A stretch of 64,000 nt of DNA from Lepas anatifera (Eukaryota > Arthropoda > Thecostraca > Lepadidae). Location of the stretch: contig JAOTON010002103.1 in NCBI GenBank assembly GCA_034440635.1, positions 1,098,501-1,162,500 of the forward strand, given 5' to 3'. Shown here in pieces: positions 46,074-57,381 of this stretch. The position numbers were made by a program, and so were the translations under genes. Under the pieces are notes generated by a model. It was not told where the DNA came from and did not search any database. It saw only the letters and a list, made by a program, of their open reading frames with translations. The number at the start of each line of letters is the position of its first letter. Within the stretch, counting starts at the first letter, position 1.

Positions 46074-47525
46074 GGGGGCCGGGGTGGCCTGGTGGCTTCG
46101 TTGCCAGTCTTCGGATCGGATAGCATGGATTAACGTGGGTTCAATCCCCACGGCGGGAAACCGCCTTCCGGGTCCGACCTGACCCGGTGGAGAGGATCCT
46201 TAACCCTATTTCCGTCAGGCTCCCGGCTACCCCTATTTCCGGCAGGGGGGGCAATATCGGCCCCCCTAAGATCTCGTAATCTAACCGGTTGATTTTGAAA
46301 ATTCAAAGTGCTATAGATTTCCCTGACGCTAAACTTTATTTTGAAAAAAGAAAATTTCAAAATTTTGATTTTTAAGGAGAAGGTCGTGCAAAATATACAA
46401 TTTTTGTGTATTTTTTAGATTTTCCATAACCCTTGTCTCTGTTGTACGATTTTCACAAAACTAGTTCAGGTTTACAAATAATTGACCCAAAATTTTTATA
46501 TACTCGAGTTCAGCAAAAATTCGAAATTCAATGGCAGTTCCAGGACCAGGACTATGAGGGGAAATATATACAACCTAAAAAGTTTTTGTTACGCGGATTA
46601 GAAGCCGTCATATACTGCTTGGCATCTTTGACACATAAACAAATGAGAAAAAAGTGAAAAACTCATCAGGGGCGGATGCAGTAAGGTAAAACAGTAGGGT
46701 AAAATACATACCAACAATATGCGAGTGGTATGCATGAGTATATTAGTCCCTCGACTAGTTGAAATTTATTTCTGATAATTTTTACCCTCCCATGGCAGCT
46801 CTGGGAAAGGGGGTGACATAGGCGGATCAAGGACTCTCGTCGTGGGGGGGGTGGGGGTGATTGGAAACACATTTTTAATATGCAACGATATTGAGTCGCG
46901 GCGGTGATACTGGCTGGGAATATTCATTTTGAAAATGTGTAGTGACTGGACACGCCTCTGGTAATCTAGAATTTGGTTATAACTATTTTGAATTTTCATA
47001 TACCCAATTGTATTCGCCCTGGCACGGCTGTAAGCAGTCTTCTCACTTACTAACGTTTAGTCCTTCTTGATAACATTCCCCCCATTTTGAACTGCTGTAA
47101 CCGCCCCTGATGAATACAAATAGTGACAATTGTGAATGCACTATCATATCACATAAAAAATGATATAATAAAACCATATAACTGGTATCAGGATCAGCAG
47201 AGACGGCTTCCTTTTACAAAGAACCCATCGCATACGATAATACTTGGTTTGTGGATAGAACCTCCCCAAAAACCCAGCCATAGCTCCGCCCCTGGTAAAT
47301 ATATAATATTGACAATTTCAGAAAACCTGCCTGTACTAGTTTTAGGAAAAGTCAGGAAGTTTCAAAGTTCTATCGCAAGCCGTTTCGGAGATATTCTTGA
47401 AAAACCTGAGGGGGGGCAATATTAGCCCCCCTGCCGGAAATAGGGTTAAACACCCACGGCAATACTCCCTGTAATTGGGCAAGTGTGCCTGTTGGGAATG
47501 GCCCTAATATAATAAAATAAAATAA
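46074..47525 (+). mobile_element. tRNA-derived SINE, type 1, split by a family F element
   Basis: The tRNA-like part (TGGCCTGGTGG A box, GGGTTCAATCC B box) lies at 46074-46199, and the tail with CTCCCTGTAATTGGGCAAG and GGCCCTAATA at 47450-47525. Comparison with the intact copies in gene 3 introns shows the break between GAGGATCC and the tail, exactly at a TTAA. Confidence 0.8.
46200..47449 (+). mobile_element. Family F TTAA element inserted in a SINE
   Basis: TTAACCCTATTTCC at the left and GGAAATAGGGTTAA at the right, 1250 bp, with GGGGGGCAATATTAGCCCCC-type palindromes near the ends and CCTAAGATCTCGTAA next to the left one. Flanking TTAA copies fit a piggyBac-like target duplication. No transposase frame. 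Confidence 0.8.
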
Positions 47526-47958
47526 AGATAAAGAAATATAGTTCCATCTATCAGTTTCATTGTCACAGTGATGTCAAATTATGACGTCACTGCATGTTCG
47601 AGAAACTTCAAAGCCTTGTATCTCAAAAATCTGCTGAGACACTTAAAATCAGTTTACAGTCTTACACGGAAAATGCTTCAAAAGTAAAAATAGGCGCTAA
47701 AACTTTTTTACACGGAAAATGCTTCAAAAGTAAAAATAGGCGCTAAAAACTTTTTTCTTCTAAAACCTACATTTAAATAAAAGATAAATGGCATTGATTA
47801 AAATATCTCGAAATGCGTAGTCTCCGTTTTTTCCAAATTATATATTTTTTCATATATATATATATATATATGGACATATAGTTTCACATATATGTGGTAT
47901 CTGCTTTTGTTATTGCCCTAGAGCCGTAAAAACCATGGATATCCAAACACAAGATGTA
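47526..47958. other. AT-rich, small (TA)n tract, otherwise nothing
   Basis: A direct repeat of about 43 bp (ACACGGAAAATGCTTCAAAA) lies at 47664-47750, and a short TATATA run at about 47853-47870. Confidence 0.5.
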
Positions 47959-48900
47959 CTAACCCGTTCCCCGCTGGGTGCGGCCGGAATTTGCCCCCCC
48001 GTCTGGTTTCCCTGAACACTGAACAGTGTCAAAAACGAAAAGACGCAGTACGCAACTTACGGCACCTTATCCCTGATTAATTTCACGCATGCCATCATAT
48101 CTTAGATCACGTCACGTCAAGTCCAAGAATATCTAAGGTCGTCATACTCAACCCCAATGCCCAGAATTACGAGTTTAAAGCGTCGCCAAAGAGACATCTG
48201 CTAACCGATCATTTTAAAACTTTCACTACATGATATGATTATTGGGCCTACAAATTTGCTATGCATGAATTTTCTTATTGTTATTCAAGAGTGGAGTCAA
48301 TTTGTCAGCCACCCAATCATAAGTCTATGGGGAAAAGTAGAAAGGGTTCCTTTTCAGTAAATTTGGTCTAGATTACGTTGGAAGCCCCCACGCGGTGTAT
48401 TTTGTTTACACGTTCCTGATTACCAGGTGAAGGATTTGAGCACCTGATTCATGACAGGTCATCTGGGGTATCTGAGCAGGCTGCTGTGATTCTTTTGCCA
48501 GTAAAGTCGCCCTGGATCTAGGTAAAGCTTCCATTTTTAGGTCATCGTGTTTGTCTTATCCCTGGGAGCCGATTGATGTATGTCCGATATGAATATATCA
48601 GGTCAACACGGGACCCTGACCCGACTTGAGGTTATGCCATTTTCACCATTTGATCTAGCATGGTCATGTTATAAATCAATCGGCTTGTCACCCTGAGAGG
48701 ACTGCAATGGTGCCTACAAATGTGATCTAGCCCCACTCAGTAAGAATATATGGAGTAAAATATACCACTCCGTTTGTAATCCCATGCAATGAACTTTCTT
48801 TGAACTCTTGTGGCCTCGATAATGACATGACCTAAAAATAGTTCGTATGATTTATTTTTGTCAAAAGCTCTAGTAACGGTTTTCTAACAGTTTTAGCTAG
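47959..48900 (+). mobile_element. Diverged TTAA-type element, family G
   Basis: It starts CTAACCCGTTCCCCGCTGGG with a C run, then has TGACC/GGTCA motifs inside (about 48100-48850). The right terminus is unclear. Confidence 0.4.
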
Positions 48901-49437
48901 GCTGCAATTGAGAAGTTCAAATGATTCCCTTTTGTTGTTGTAGCGGGCTCAACAATATCCAATGACTCTGGCGAAGAGACATACCAGATGGGGAGATCGA
49001 TATCGATAACTGCAGCCGCTACTTTACACGACGGCGCTACCTACAAACACGCGGCAAAGCTTACACGTGCCTTCAATCCGGCATATCTACAGAAATATCC
49101 CGGGGGGTTGTGAAGTCCAGACTTAATGATAACAGTTTGAAGGTTGGTGGTTTACCAAACAGCTCCGCCCCCACTCCTCCGAGCCGCCGCTTGCGTGCTT
49201 GGAACCGGAACGGTCAAACTAACCCCGCCAGCGCTGCCCGACCAGTGCAATGGACACGGCACTACTACACCAGCCCCGTCCCGTCGGGTGCGACGCAAAA
49301 GGGAAGAGAACGGCCACTTACACCAACCCGCAAATGTCCCAAACGAGAGGCAGGTGATTTAGTGGGGGCCGAAAGGAATAACTCAACCTGGCCGCTCGGG
49401 CACACCGCACGTACCAGACAATTCACAGCGAAAGAAG
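48901..49437. other. Unassigned, possibly old transposon
   Basis: An open frame from 49110 is Pro/Arg/Asn-rich (PSRRLRAWNRNGQTNPASAA) and runs on into the SINE that follows. No family was recognised; it could be retrotransposon debris. Confidence 0.35.
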
Positions 49438-49623
49438 AACTATTATCATCTTTGGGGTTAAACAACGCACCAACTGCCAATGTTATAGGGCATCACCAAC
49501 TCTCATCCTGTTGGGAAGGATTTGAGGGGTCAGATCGACGTATTCAGAGGGTCTGCCGGGATTAGAAACCGGGCTCGGTGGCTTACGAGATTTTGATGCT
49601 ATCCACTGAGTCACCCATCCCCC
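49438..49623 (-). mobile_element. tRNA-derived SINE, type 2, minus strand
   Basis: On the minus strand: GGGGATGGGTGACTCAGTGG (A box region), a CTAATCCCGG remnant of the B box, then the same body as the SINE at 462-648 (GGTGCGTTGTTTAACCCC). Confidence 0.75.
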
Positions 49624-49959
49624 AGCGGATGAGAGCCAGCCGCAGCAGCCACACGGCCCGGCGTGACCACCGCTAGGTCACGTGACGCGCCCGCCCCGGG
49701 CACCGGCCGCAGCGGCGCGGACCAATCAGCGGCTGGCACATTGACCGCGTGCCTGCCCCAAGGCAATAATGGGCGTCACACGAGTCGCTGCAAACGTGGT
49801 AACACAACTTCGACTAACGATTGTGCCAAACTGATACAAATGATACCTAATTCCGACAACGGATGTTCAGAGATTTGACATCTGTACGACAGAGCTCAAT
49901 CCGTAACAAGCTTTGATGTATAGTGGATGTAACCGAGTACGGCTCAATAGTCAGCGTTA
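49624..49959. other. No feature recognised
   Basis: GC-rich start, then ordinary sequence. Confidence 0.45.
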
Positions 49960-50485
49960 CATGCCGCAGGTGTTTAAGGGCATTTGAACCTTTTTTCGTT
50001 GTCTGGTGTATCTTTAAGACGTTGCCTTTTCGGCAGCTTATGTTTTTAACGTCATCAAGGATATTTCGACGCATACTAAAAAAACTCATTCCTGCTGTAA
50101 GAGTAAGGTCAAATTTTTAAATAGTTTTTTGCTGTTTTGAAAAAATACAAGGCCTTGTCCAAATTCTCGGCATCTTCACCCCTGGCTGGCCGAGAGTTAA
50201 TGCCTATTAAATGTCATCTAGTTCGTTTTATGAAGAATGTTTCATTTTTTCTTTTCTTCTGGCGAGCCTTTGCCAAGCAGCACTTATCACGGTACTCGTG
50301 AATTCGTACAAAAATAAATGTCGGCGAGAATAATTACACGGCAGATGGCAATTTGCACACATGAACCCATGGTCTACTGGTGTTCTCAGTCTACGCCGTC
50401 TCCAGGGACAAATCGCATGGTTCTCACTCACGAAGCACGTGCGAAATCTTCCCGGTAGATGGCAGGAGTGTAGGGTGCTGGGCGT

Positions 50486-50992
50486 TCACCAGGCGTTGTA
50501 GAGGGCGCCGTGGTGGGCGAGGCCGGCGTAGCCAGCGGCGTAGCCCAAGTGGGCGGGCGCCAGAGGGGCGCTGCGCACGGCGGTCACGGCGTGAGAGATG
50601 ACCGGCTGCACCACCTCGGTGGTCTCCACCACAGGGGTCACCTTGTAGGGCACGGCCACCGGCACCGGCCGGCGCACGGGCACCGGACGAGCTACCGGCA
50701 CTGCCACGTCCACCTTGGTGTGCGTGATCTCGGGCTCCACACGCGTCACGTGGGTGTTGATGCGCGTGACGGGGCGGCCGGCGGCGGTGATGGCCGTCTT
50801 CTTGACCAGAGCGTCCAGGCCGGGTGAGAGGCCGTTGTCGGGCAGAGGGGCTGGCACGGCGGCGTTCAGGTTGCTGTAGGTGATGGCTGGCGCGTAGGCG
50901 GCGTGGGCCAGGCCGGAGTAGGCCAGGCCGTGGCCGGCCAGGTAGGCACCGGGCGCCGCCGAGGCAACGGCCACCAGAGCAGTGAGAACGAC
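50486..50992 (-). CDS. Gene 3a, exon 2
   Basis: It runs from the acceptor GACTCGCAG to TGA at 50488-50486 and encodes 168 residues. The reading frame extends five codons upstream of the acceptor (VDSQ before VVLT); these are intron and should not be taken as the start. Confidence 0.85.
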   Translation of the reverse strand, partial: VVLTALVAVASAAPGAYLAGHGLAYSGLAHAAYAPAITYSNLNAAVPAPLPDNGLSPGLDALVKKTAITAAGRPVTRINTHVTRVEPEITHTKVDVAVPVARPVPVRRPVPVAVPYKVTPVVETTEVVQPVISHAVTAVRSAPLAPAHLGYAAGYAGLAHHGALYNAW

Positions 50993-51490
50993 CTGCGAGT
51001 CAACCACACCACGTTAGCACCTGCTTGCAGAGTGCGCCTGCAGCGGCCGGCTCTGGACAAAACTTCCCCGCTGACTAAAAGATACTTTGAAGTGTCTGGT
51101 CGCGCAGCCAAAGGGGCCGAGTGGCCTAGTGGCTTCATTGCTCGTCTTGAGATCGGATAACATGGATTAACCTGGGTTCAATCCAAACGACGGGAAACTG
51201 CCTTCCAAGTCCGATCTGACGCGGTGGAGAGAATCCCCGAATACCGACGCCAACACTCCCTGTAATTGGGCAAAATGAGCCATTTGGGAGTGGCCCTAAT
51301 AAAAAAGAAAAAAATGTGTCCCGTTTATTTTAATTCAGTATTGATAAAGACTAGGAAGAAATATTTTTATATTGCATCTTGGCTACTTTTCTGTCTAAAC
51401 TGCGTGCTCAGTATGGGGTCACCAATCCTTATTGTTGATACATTAGGCCGACGTTATTCCTTTTGGGACGTGACTCACCAGAGGGTTCAT
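50486..51490 (-). CDS. Gene 3a: low-complexity cuticle protein, copy 1
   Basis: Exon 1 is 51490-51479 and encodes MNPL; the intron has a GTGAGT donor and a CGCAG acceptor; exon 2 is 50992-50486. The phase-0 join gives a 172-residue protein starting MNPLVVLTALVAVASAAPG, a clear signal peptide with Ala-Ala-Pro cleavage context. The mature protein is Ala/Val/Pro-rich. It has an AYLAGHGLAYSGLAHAAYA amino end, a central KKTAITAAGRPVTRINTHVT region, a Val-Pro-Arg-rich block (PVARPVPVRRPVPVAVPYKV) and a Gly-Tyr-Ala-His tail ending ALYNAW. There is no RR domain, so it is best placed among the low-complexity secreted cuticle proteins. A TATA box lies 56 nt upstream of the ATG. The 486-bp intron holds a SINE. 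An identical coding copy lies 11.04 kb away. Confidence 0.85.
51113..51313 (+). mobile_element. tRNA-derived SINE, type 1, in gene 3a intron
   Basis: GGCCGAGTGGCCTAGTGG with a GGGTTCAATCC B box, a 130-bp tail ending GGCCCTAATA and an A-rich end. It lies antisense to gene 3a. Confidence 0.8.
51479..51490 (-). CDS. Gene 3a, exon 1 (MNPL)
   Basis: Minus strand ATGAACCCTCTG followed by GTGAGT. A four-codon first exon split from the rest of the signal peptide is the usual layout of arthropod cuticle genes. The identical arrangement recurs in copy 2. Confidence 0.8.
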
Positions 51491-51540
51491 GATTGGAGCT
51501 GTGTCTGTGAGTGAGTGCCGTGGTGGCGCGGCAGCCCGCC

Positions 51541-51546
51541 TTTATA
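51541..51546 (-). promoter_or_regulatory. TATA box of gene 3a
   Basis: Minus-strand GGTATAAAGGCGGG. Transcription would start about 30 nt downstream, around the CACTCACTCACAG stretch near 51515, leaving a 5' UTR of about 25 nt. It is conserved in copy 2. Confidence 0.7.
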
Positions 51547-52400
51547 CCGGACCCAGTGAGCCAGAGGTCTGAAAAAAACACCTTTCGTCTCCCACTCACG
51601 CCCAGGTTACCTCAGGACCAAAAACTTTGACATCTTAAATACGGAGAACACGGAAACCCAACACGTTAGGGCAAAAGGGTTTGATTATTGTAACGTGTTG
51701 AAGAACTTACTCATCGTTTTCGTGTCAACTGATCAAGCGGTGCAGACTGATGGAAACTTCCTGTTGGCTCTCGCTAATTTGTGCGCAACAATTCAGCCGC
51801 TGTGTGATTATTTTTACCTATGCGAGCAATCCTGGTGAACACGGTGAAACTAATTCAGTCGCCTAGGAATATGTCACCATGGCTGTACCACATCTTCGCA
51901 TTCATTGCAATGATTGCACAAGCTTTATTATACATATCAATCATCTCCGTGAAAACCACTCTCGAAAACTTAAAATACCACCGGCAAAAGCACTTGGGGC
52001 TGTCGAGTTAAAATTTCCCGGCAGAAAAAGTAGAAAGGATTAACACCTGCCTGAGCCAGCATTCAGAAAAAATCAACATTGACATAAGCCTTCACCCTGG
52101 CGGTGGGCCTTTCTGTGCGCCTCTTAAGTTTTTGTTAAGGTGGCTGGATAACGGTGGCGCGCAGCTCTGCCGTTCTTGGCCAGCTTTTCTCTCATCGTTT
52201 CTAATCAGTTGTGTAAAATTTAGTCACGCTTATGTCAAGTCATATCACCAAGCCAGATCAGGTGACCTCTCTTCTAAAAATATTTCAAGTCGCATCAACA
52301 CCAGTATTTTTGATTTTTTTAATCTGAGATTTATAACACATAATAAGGCAACCTAGTATTTTAACACGTTTTGAAACGACATCTTTTATACCGGGGTCTT

Positions 52401-53608
52401 TCCGCGTAAAATCAATAAAAATAGCACTTACGTACCCGAGCGCGTCGGAATTCGATTAAAATTGGTGCATCTGTAATACCAAGAAGTAGTTTCATGTACT
52501 GTAGTTATGAAAAACGTCACACCTAAAATTTTAGCCTGGAGCAGCGCTTAAGGTCAAATGTAAGAGGTCGTCCAATGTCACGGGATTTCACCAACTTGTC
52601 TTCAATTAAACATAGATAATTATTGTGTTAACGAAGCTTTGATGACCAAATTGTTACCAATGCCACTCAAATGCTTCAAAATTTTGAAACTTGACATAAA
52701 TTGGGTGTGAACCATATTTGACCTTTGACCTGACTAGGTCAAATTTTATAAATGCGTTTTTACTAATTTTGCCTGTTTCAAATGACATGAAATTTTACCA
52801 GGTGAGTTACCTAACCATTGACTACATGTGTGCATAAAAGAAAGGCGAATACTTGTACAATATCTGAAATTTGGATGTTTGAAAGTGGTAATGTTCTGGA
52901 AACTAGCTATACTCCGGAGCAATTTATCTATGACAGACGATAACATACGTTTTGTGTGATTTTGGGTGAGAATATTCCGAATTCTTCGAAAAATCTCTTG
53001 ATTGAACATTTTTTGGCCCGCGCATGACTCTGGGTTTGATAATTTCACACAGAGCAGCACGGAGGGGGGGGTTAAACCCCCCAACAGAACTGGGCATATA
53101 TAAATGAAGCGCATGGAAAAAACCACTGGTAGTGGTGTCCAGTGGTTTCTAAAAATAACGATTGGCCTACAGACCTGCTTTAACATCATGTCAATCTTGA
53201 GGTCTAAGAAAGCACAAAAAATAATATGAAAAGGGAGAATTCTAACATGTCGCCTTTTAGCCTCTTATTTGTTTATTCTAAAGACAGTCCTCGTACAACA
53301 CGTGACCCAAGATTGGCCCAAGGACCAATTCTGGCGGGTTTCTGATTCAAAGTTCCGAAAAATACTAGAACTTGGCCCGGAAACACATAGGCAGTACTAA
53401 ATGATGGAGTGGAACACGGGCAGTGGCAAAAAATCTCACTCAGCGTCCATGTTAAATCTGACAAATGGTGCGCTACATTTTCAAAGCTTTTACAATTCTT
53501 ATTTTGCAAAGCAACACCGTCTGAAAAATAAAATACATTTTCTGGACGTTTGTCTATTTTTGCAGATAATCAATTAACTTGTGTTGGAAAAGATGCACTG
53601 CAGCAATA
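52401..53608. other. No gene recognised
   Basis: TTGACCTTTGACCTGACTAG at about 52718 and a GGGGGGGTTAAACCCCCC palindrome at about 53067 suggest a decayed TTAA element, but the borders cannot be set. Open frames here have no recognised family. Confidence 0.4.
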
Positions 53609-54234
53609 TCATGGGCAAACAGAAATCGCGGGAAAATAGAAAAAGCGGAAAAGGTCAGGATTTAACACTTCTCCAGGTTCCGGATTAGTTTTTGATAGCC
53701 AGCCCGACGTTTCCTGCACATGGTCGGCACATCTTGTTAAATGATTAGATGTGCTAAACTCCTTTGCAATCTTCCGAATAGTCCAAGTCCCTGACACCAA
53801 TGTCACCACTCTTATTTTGTCACTGAGTTTGGTCGAGTCTTTGAATTTCTGACGAAATTGGTTCATCACATCCTCAAAGTTTTGTTCTTTCTCTTCTTGT
53901 GTTTGGGGAATGCAAAATGCTTCCTTTCGATCGATCCTCTCAATCTCCCTATGAAGAGAAGTCTCTCAATCTCCCTATGAAGAGAAGTCCGATTTTTTTA
54001 TGATTTTGTCTTTCTGTACTTCTTAGACTTTCTCACTCGCTTTTGCTGAATTGGCGTTTCTCTTAGGGCCTGCGCCGATTGATTTATGAACTCAACAGAT
54101 TGATCCAAATCCATGGCTCTATCGCTGGAATTCTGTGTTTCCAGTGTCGAACGGTCTGTACTTTCAATCACACTCTGGAGCCCAGAAGATCCTGGTTCTG
54201 AGAGAGACTGTTGTGGTACTTGCACTAGCTCCAA
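53609..54234 (-). pseudogene. Remnant of a transposon-type gene
   Basis: Two minus-strand frames are interrupted by stops and a frame change. The 3' frame has KLSDKIRVVTLVSGTWTIRK followed by IAKEFSTSNHLTRCA, a helix-turn-helix-like block resembling a KIQxLTLxPxxWSxxK segment that I recall from uncharacterised transposon-related proteins of invertebrates; this is from memory and not checked. The 5' frame has a basic KRVRKSKKYRKTK stretch. A 26-bp tandem duplication lies between them at 53937-53990. Confidence 0.4.
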
Positions 54235-55070
54235 TTATGAACCTGGGACCGTCCTTTTGGAAAGATCAGTCAACAAGATGTGCAAACATATTAGTTCACA
54301 TTTAACTCTGGATCAGGGTACTGAATTTCCCATTTCGTAATCACAGGCCTGTACCATTTTTAACAGTTTTTCCCTGATTTCGATGAAATGGGTCAGAACA
54401 TTTTGTTTACCTGTCAACCCCGTCGTTCGTATTTATATGATTTTCCCATTTCTGGTCAAAGAAGTCAAGACAGTTCAGTTCCAGGCTGCGAGTAGGAGGC
54501 AGTCAACTCTGTGGGTGCGTTCTTCTTAAAACTGCTCAACTGTTCTCACTAAAGACACATCCGCACAAGTAAGCCTCGCAGCAACGAATGGCTCAGTGTT
54601 TTGTCGCTGGTGGGCATCGTCGTTATCGACGGATCACCCTCCGACTGGGTACAAGCGTCGCATCTCTGTCTCCTCTAACGTCTGTCTCAGGTTTCCTCAA
54701 ACGCCATTGGGACAGTACACCCCAGATCTGGTCACAGTTTGCTGATGTGATGTGTGTCTTACGCCAGTTTAAAAGCATCCTGGTAACAATAATTTCACGC
54801 CATGAGCATGCGTAATTACCATACCATACTAGGTCAGGCATCCTTACATAGTTTGGCTTAACCATGCTTAATTTCGGTTGCAGTTGGTAGAAAGGATACC
54901 AATAATTGTTTTGAGCGACAGTATTTTACCGGGTCATGTAAGGTCAGGTCAGCTTGATCATGCTGTAAATGAGGCGTGTACTGTAAGCTTTTTCATCATC
55001 CAAGCGTTTTTTTCAAAGATAATACAAAATGAATATATTTAATCGCCGCTCATAGGCACATGTGCATGCC
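54235..55070. other. No feature recognised
   Basis: No gene or repeat family identified, apart from a GGTCATGTAAGGTCAGGTCA motif near 54933. Confidence 0.45.
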
Positions 55071-55940
55071 TACACGAGCAATGACCGGGGTCTGAGCCAG
55101 ATTCGCCTTGACGGGGGGGTGGGTAAACGCCCCCCTTAGATCTCAAGAACCACGCTGGATAGGTGAAAACAGTAAACGGCGTTAGGTAGCCCATTCACTT
55201 CTCTATCGAAATATTTGAACCATTTTTTGTGAGGTCATATTTAAGGTCATTAGAGGTGGTCAAAACATGCAACCATAGGGATAACATGTCAGTTAAGGTT
55301 TTCGGTCATTACATCTGATTGATTGATTGATTATTGGGGCTTAAGGGCGCACCAACCTTAGTGGTTATATAGCGCCCAGCATTACATCTGAACATGTAAA
55401 CATAGAGCAAAAGAATTTGAATTATGTGAATCCTTGCAGCAATCTGAATCGAATGGTATATAATATGACCTTGTTAGGTCAAAACAAGAATTTGACCTGA
55501 GGCGAGGTCCGTCCAGTCACGGTCAAATTAGGTAAAATGCATATCATTAGAACTACAATGACAAGGCGAATCTAATGCAGTTGAAATAAACGCTCTATCT
55601 CTATCCATTACTTAGTTATTCAGTTCAAACTATTCTCCAATGTATTTTCAATGGAGAGGTCATGGCTCGTACGTGACCTTAGGTCATCAATGTCAAAAAT
55701 ACCGGAATATATTTTAAAGAACTTGGTGCGCCCATTATATGATATGAGTTTCAAATGGATACGTTCACCCTGTACTGACTTATACTATTTTAACTTTTTT
55801 TTGAGGAGAGGTCACTTGACCTGTACTGGTGACCTAACCTGACATGACCTAACATTAACATTTTGAACATGCTCCGCCGTTTTTCTATCTCCAAAAAACA
55901 CGAGGGGTGGGCACCCACCCCCCGTCAATGTGCGTGTTAA
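55071..55940 (+). mobile_element. Family A TTAA element, copy A6, interrupted
   Basis: The left end is decayed (TACACGAGCAATGACCGGGG); the right end is CGTCAATGTGCGTGTTAA. The AGGTCA-rich interior is split by a 61-bp insertion at 55319-55379. Confidence 0.7.
55319..55379 (-). mobile_element. Short retroposon 3' end inside A6
   Basis: On the minus strand: GGGCGCTATATAACCACTAA, GGTTGGTGCGCC, and an AATC-repeat tail. It is flanked by 12-bp target duplications CATTACATCTGA at 55307-55318 and 55380-55391. It looks like a 5'-truncated LINE or SINE tail. Confidence 0.75.
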
Positions 55941-56344
55941 TAGCCTCGGGTAGTGCAACACAGTGCACTACCATACCTAACTATCAGCATTTAAAACAGT
56001 TTTCTAGTCTCCGCTGTTATTTTTAGACTTGTCTGCAGAATGGTAGAACAATTTGTGTGACAAAGAGTCATTGAATTTGAAGCAGGAAAAACGTGTCAGT
56101 TATTGTTTTTGAACTTCACCCGGCTAGGTCAAGGGTCAGGTAAAAGCCAAGTTAAATTTTTGTATGACTTCAGAATGGCCAATTAATTTTTTTGTGATTT
56201 TCCAAAATTGTGTTTCTCAATGTATTTTGAGACCGAAAAAATATATACTTAATTAAAGACAAGTTAGAAAAAACTGGTGACCTTTGATGACCTTTAAATC
56301 TGACCCCAGAGGTCACTGGGTCACTGCAATTTCCATGTGGTGTT

Positions 56345-57381
56345 TTAACCCGCGCCCCACCGGGGGTCCGGCGCCACCTTCGCCCCACCGGGGGGGCCAT
56401 CGATGGCCCCCCTCTAACTCCGAAAATATGGGCGTTAGCGCAAATCTGCAAAGTGCAATAGAAAGCTCGCGTGAATTCAGTAAGAAATTACTTCGCATGT
56501 TTTAGTGCTCAGGTCAATGGTTTGACCTCCAGAGGTCAAATTAGGTCAAGATCGGCTATTTTCACTCAAATATGCAATGATTAAGCAAACTGGGCATAAC
56601 TCTTATGTCATTAGAGCTATTGAGGCCTGGTAAAGTACATTTGATAGCAAATTTCCAGTACTTTTTCCGCTATGTGGAACGTAAAGACCTCCCGCCAGTG
56701 GTTTGACCGCCAGAGGTCACCTCGTGACCTAATATGACCTGAGGTCACGAAAGGTCAAAAAGTGACCTTGCCGTATATCAAATGAAAGCCAGTGACAAGA
56801 CAAACACGATGGTGTTTGTTTCACCGCTCTAGCTCAATTAGGTCAAAGGTTATTGTCAAAATACTGTTTTTGACCTCTGGTGACCTTGGATGACCTTGGA
56901 AAAGTCAAAGGGCAAATATGACCCCTGGGATCCGTGAAAGTGTGTCCAAAAACGTTGTTCTGAGCAGCCTGAGTATTTGCAATCATTTTTGTGGCTTTTA
57001 TATCATGAAATAGCTTTTCCCCATGCTTTTCCAATGGGAGAGGTCGCCTCGTGACCTGACCTCAGGGCACGAAATCGAAAAATCCCGGATATACACCTTG
57101 TAGACCCTAGAGGGGTCATGAAGTGTAGGAAGTTTCAAGTCGATCGACTTTGAAATGTAGCTCTTACAGAGCTCTAAAGGTGAAGTGAGGTGACCTTGGT
57201 TGACCTCGTCTGGTGACCTGACCTTGGGTGACCCGGGGTAAAAAATTTCAGGGATGATGGGAAAATGATGCAGTGAGAGGTAGAGCCCTCAACCGCGGTG
57301 CTGCGCCTCGTCGTTTTTCTGCCATCCCGGAAAAACCTTAGGGGGGGGCCATCGATGGCCCCCCGGTGGGGCGAGGGTTAA
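56345..57381 (-). mobile_element. Family B TTAA element, copy B2
   Basis: TTAACCCGCGCCCCACCGGG to GGGGCGAGGGTTAA, opposite in orientation to B1, with GGCCATCGATGGCC palindromes at both ends. Confidence 0.8.

Larger units (their letters stand above)
49960..52400. repeat. Duplicated segment, copy 1
   Basis: It pairs with 61010-63420 in the same orientation, offset about 11.04 kb. The centre (about 50280-51800) is nearly identical, with only about ten differences seen by eye. The outer parts (49960-50280 and 51820-52340) are clearly diverged but still alignable, for example around the shared TATTAAATGTCATCTAGTT and GCCAAGCCAGATCAGGTGAC. Confidence 0.8.

Noticed and set aside
49110..49565. 151-codon plus-strand frame
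   Set aside because: No known family, and its 3' end is antisense SINE sequence.
50510..50827. Plus-strand Gly/His-rich frame (also at 61498-61866)
   Set aside because: Antisense shadow of the cuticle gene exon; opened by its high GC content.
51113..51190. Functional tRNA gene
   Set aside because: A and B boxes are present, but the sequence continues into a SINE tail and recurs at other sites.
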